NCBI GenBank assembly: GCA_025463765.1
Contig: JAODBC010000027.1
Location: 62,001-126,000 of the forward strand
Direction: 5' to 3'
DNA from: Subtercola sp.
GTDB taxonomy: Bacteria; Actinomycetota; Actinomycetes; Actinomycetales; Microbacteriaceae
Length of the DNA stretch: 64,000 bases
Part shown: positions 62,433-64,000 of the stretch, in pieces
How the letters are laid out: each line of letters begins with the position of its first letter
Position numbering within the stretch: position 1 is the stretch's first letter
The notes under the pieces: generated by a model
Seen by the model: the letters and a program-made list of their open reading frames with translations, nothing else
Databases searched by the model: none
What the model was told of the DNA's origin: nothing
Position numbers and translations under genes: made by a program

Positions 62433-63196
62433 GATGCGGACACCCCCAAGTACAGTTCTTTCGTCAGGGGCGCTGCCTCTACTTCTGCAGGTGTCCCTTC
62501 CAATAACAGTTTTCCCTGGCCCATCAAAAGCACCCGGTCGCTCACTGAGAAGATCACCTCCATGTCATGCGCGGTCAGCACGATGGCCAGTTGCGGGTTG
62601 GCTTCCTTCACCGATCGGAGCATGTCGATTGTCTGTTGGATGTCTTCGAGCGACATACCCGCGGTCGGCTCGTCAAGCAGCAGAAGTTTGGGCTGCTGCA
62701 CCAATGCCATTGCAAACTCCAGCCGTTTGCGATCACCTTGGGCAAGCCTGTCGGCACGAAGAGCCGAGTAGTCGTGCAGAGAGAGTCTGACGAGCATTTC
62801 GTCGACCCGCGTTGCCTTCTGGTGGCCCGAAGAGAATGTGTCCCAGAAGGCGAAGGGATGCCCGCGAGCAGATTCGACGGCGAGAAGCAGGTTCTCACGA
62901 ACGGTCCGTGTGCCGAAAAAACTGGCAACCTGGAACGTTCTGCTGAGGCCGTTTCTGCACCGGCGCGACGCAGGCCAACGTGTAGCGTTATGGCCCTGAT
63001 AGCTGATCGTACCTTTGTCTGCGCGGTGCTCTCCCGCGGCCAGCCCGAACATGGTCGACTTGCCCGCACCGTTAGGGCCGATCAGCGCCAGAGTCTCACC
63101 GGCTCGTACGGTGAAGCTCACGCCCTGAACAGCGTGCGATGGTCCGAAAGATTTGTAGACGTCCTGGACTTCGAGTACGGGCGTTTCGGCATTCAC
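62429..63196 (-). CDS. livG: LIV-type ABC transporter ATPase LivG
   Basis: ATPase of 255 residues with Walker A GPNGAGKST, signature LAQGDRKRLEFAMAL and Walker B LLLLDEPTAGMS. It overlaps livF and livM by four bases each. It is part of the third LIV importer, whose permeases and binding protein continue past the right edge. Confidence 0.94.
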   Translation of the reverse strand: MNAETPVLEVQDVYKSFGPSHAVQGVSFTVRAGETLALIGPNGAGKSTMFGLAAGEHRADKGTISYQGHNATRWPASRRCRNGLSRTFQVASFFGTRTVRENLLLAVESARGHPFAFWDTFSSGHQKATRVDEMLVRLSLHDYSALRADRLAQGDRKRLEFAMALVQQPKLLLLDEPTAGMSLEDIQQTIDMLRSVKEANPQLAIVLTAHDMEVIFSVSDRVLLMGQGKLLLEGTPAEVEAAPLTKELYLGVSAS

Positions 63197-64000
63197 GAGA
63201 GCACCTTCTGACGTCTTGTCATTCGCTTAGAGATCATTGGCACTAGACCAAGGAGGCCTTCGGGCAAGACGAGCACGATGACGAGCAGTCCTAACCCGAA
63301 GTACAGCTCCGGTGAGCTCGTCGAGTTAGAGAGCGCCCAATTCGCGACCGTGAAGATGACGGCTCCGATGGCAGGCCCCCAATAGGTATGCATGCCGCCG
63401 ATCAGGCACATTATTATCACTTCGCCTGAGACTGTCCACGACATGATGTCGGGGCTCGCGATTCCTTGCAGCTGCGCATAAAGGGCTCCGGCGACACCAG
63501 CGAGCAGTCCGGCCACGGTGAATGCGACGATGCGACTCAATTTGACGTTGATGCCGAGCGCGGATGCGCGGAGCGGATTATCGCGCACGGCCGTCAGACT
63601 CGCGCCAAAGGTGGAGCCGCGGAGGCGCCTGATCACAATGGCGAGCACACCAGTAATGGCTATGGCGTACCACCAGAATGTCTTGTCGGAAAATAACGAG
63701 GTTCCGAAAATTGCCCCCCGTGGAATTCCGGGAAGTCCGCTCTCACCGCCGAGCGCGGGTATCCGATAGAGCAGAAGCGAGATACTCTCCCCGAATACGA
63801 GGGTGAGCATGGCGAACTCGACGCCGGTCACGCGGTTGGCGACCAGGCTGAAGATCATCGCAAGGATGGCGCCGACGGCAGCCCCGACGAACAACTGTAT
63901 GAGGGGCGGAAGAGCGATCGGCGCAAGAAGTCCGACCGTGTATGCGCCGGCGCCGAAGAATGCCGCTTGCCCAAACGAGGTAATACCCGTCCAGCCGAGC
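63193..64000 (-). CDS. livM: LIV-type ABC transporter permease LivM, N-terminus beyond window edge
   Basis: C-terminal part of about 269 residues of a LivM permease. The open frame continues to the right edge without a start, and the in-frame Met at 63894 is internal because upstream codons encode the family motif GWTGITSFGQAAFFGAGAY. The loop ALTAVRDNPLRASALGINV is typical. It overlaps livG by four bases. The 5' end, livH and the binding protein would lie to the right. Confidence 0.92.
   Translation of the reverse strand, partial: LGWTGITSFGQAAFFGAGAYTVGLLAPIALPPLIQLFVGAAVGAILAMIFSLVANRVTGVEFAMLTLVFGESISLLLYRIPALGGESGLPGIPRGAIFGTSLFSDKTFWWYAIAITGVLAIVIRRLRGSTFGASLTAVRDNPLRASALGINVKLSRIVAFTVAGLLAGVAGALYAQLQGIASPDIMSWTVSGEVIIMCLIGGMHTYWGPAIGAVIFTVANWALSNSTSSPELYFGLGLLVIVLVLPEGLLGLVPMISKRMTRRQKVLS

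Overview
This is a 64 kb stretch of high-G+C DNA with dense, often overlapping genes (many ATGA stop/start overlaps) and clear AGGAG-type ribosome binding sites. The gene families point to an actinobacterium: an NDMA-dependent alcohol dehydrogenase, an AcoR-like activator with a degenerate AAA+ domain, and a carboxylase/CitE/MaoC block like the mycobacterial leucine locus. The order Micrococcales is a guess. I see no rRNA, tRNA, CRISPR, insertion sequence or phage gene. Almost every gene belongs to uptake, oxygenation, CoA activation and beta-oxidation-like degradation of small organic molecules, so the window reads as a catabolic region built from several separately regulated modules.

Module 1 (1 to about 16.6 kb, perhaps to 20.4 kb). 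A LIV-type transporter runs off the left edge. Next come an alpha/beta hydrolase, an amidohydrolase, a GntR regulator, an HSL-type esterase/lactonase, an aldehyde dehydrogenase, a CaiB CoA-transferase, a PucR-like regulator, a type I Baeyer-Villiger monooxygenase, a zinc alcohol dehydrogenase, two SDRs and an acyl-CoA-dehydrogenase-fold flavoprotein. The enzyme classes are those of the cyclohexanol ChnABCDE route: alcohol, ketone, lactone, hydroxyacid, oxoacid, diacid. Three intergenic regions share GTCGAC elements spaced exactly 10 bp apart, so a common regulator probably controls this module. An AcoR-like regulator, a luciferase-like flavoenzyme and another SDR follow.

Module 2 (20.4 to 34.3 kb). 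This holds a 3-hydroxyacyl-CoA dehydrogenase, a CoA-ester lyase, a citrate-synthase-like protein with its TetR regulator, two enoyl-CoA hydratases, a luciferase-like monooxygenase and an unusual SnoaL/flavin-reductase fusion with a GntR regulator. A 3-methylcrotonyl-CoA-carboxylase-like block (CitE, MaoC, biotin carboxylase/BCCP, carboxyltransferase, TetR) closes it.

Module 3 (34.3 to 45.7 kb). A ten-gene minus-strand operon combines a complete LIV transporter with an enolase-superfamily enzyme, an iron alcohol dehydrogenase/maleylacetate-reductase-like protein, an NDP-forming acyl-CoA synthetase, a CMD-family protein and a double-hotdog dehydratase. A divergent XRE-cupin regulator faces it.

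Module 4 (45.7 to 52.4 kb). A sugar-type (Rbs-like) ABC transporter lies downstream of an aldehyde dehydrogenase and an NDMA-type alcohol dehydrogenase, with a good promoter at 52.4 kb.

Module 5 (52.5 to 61.2 kb). A CaiB transferase, an IclR regulator and a TIM-barrel protein precede a plus-strand operon of SCP-type thiolase, NtaA/DszA-like monooxygenase, YCII protein, beta-propeller, CMD protein and flavin reductase. A repeated GYAACTAYCAT motif lies upstream of both transcription units. At the right edge a second flavin reductase overlaps the first tail to tail, followed by a third LIV transporter (LivF, LivG, partial LivM). Substrates are not deducible with certainty for any module.
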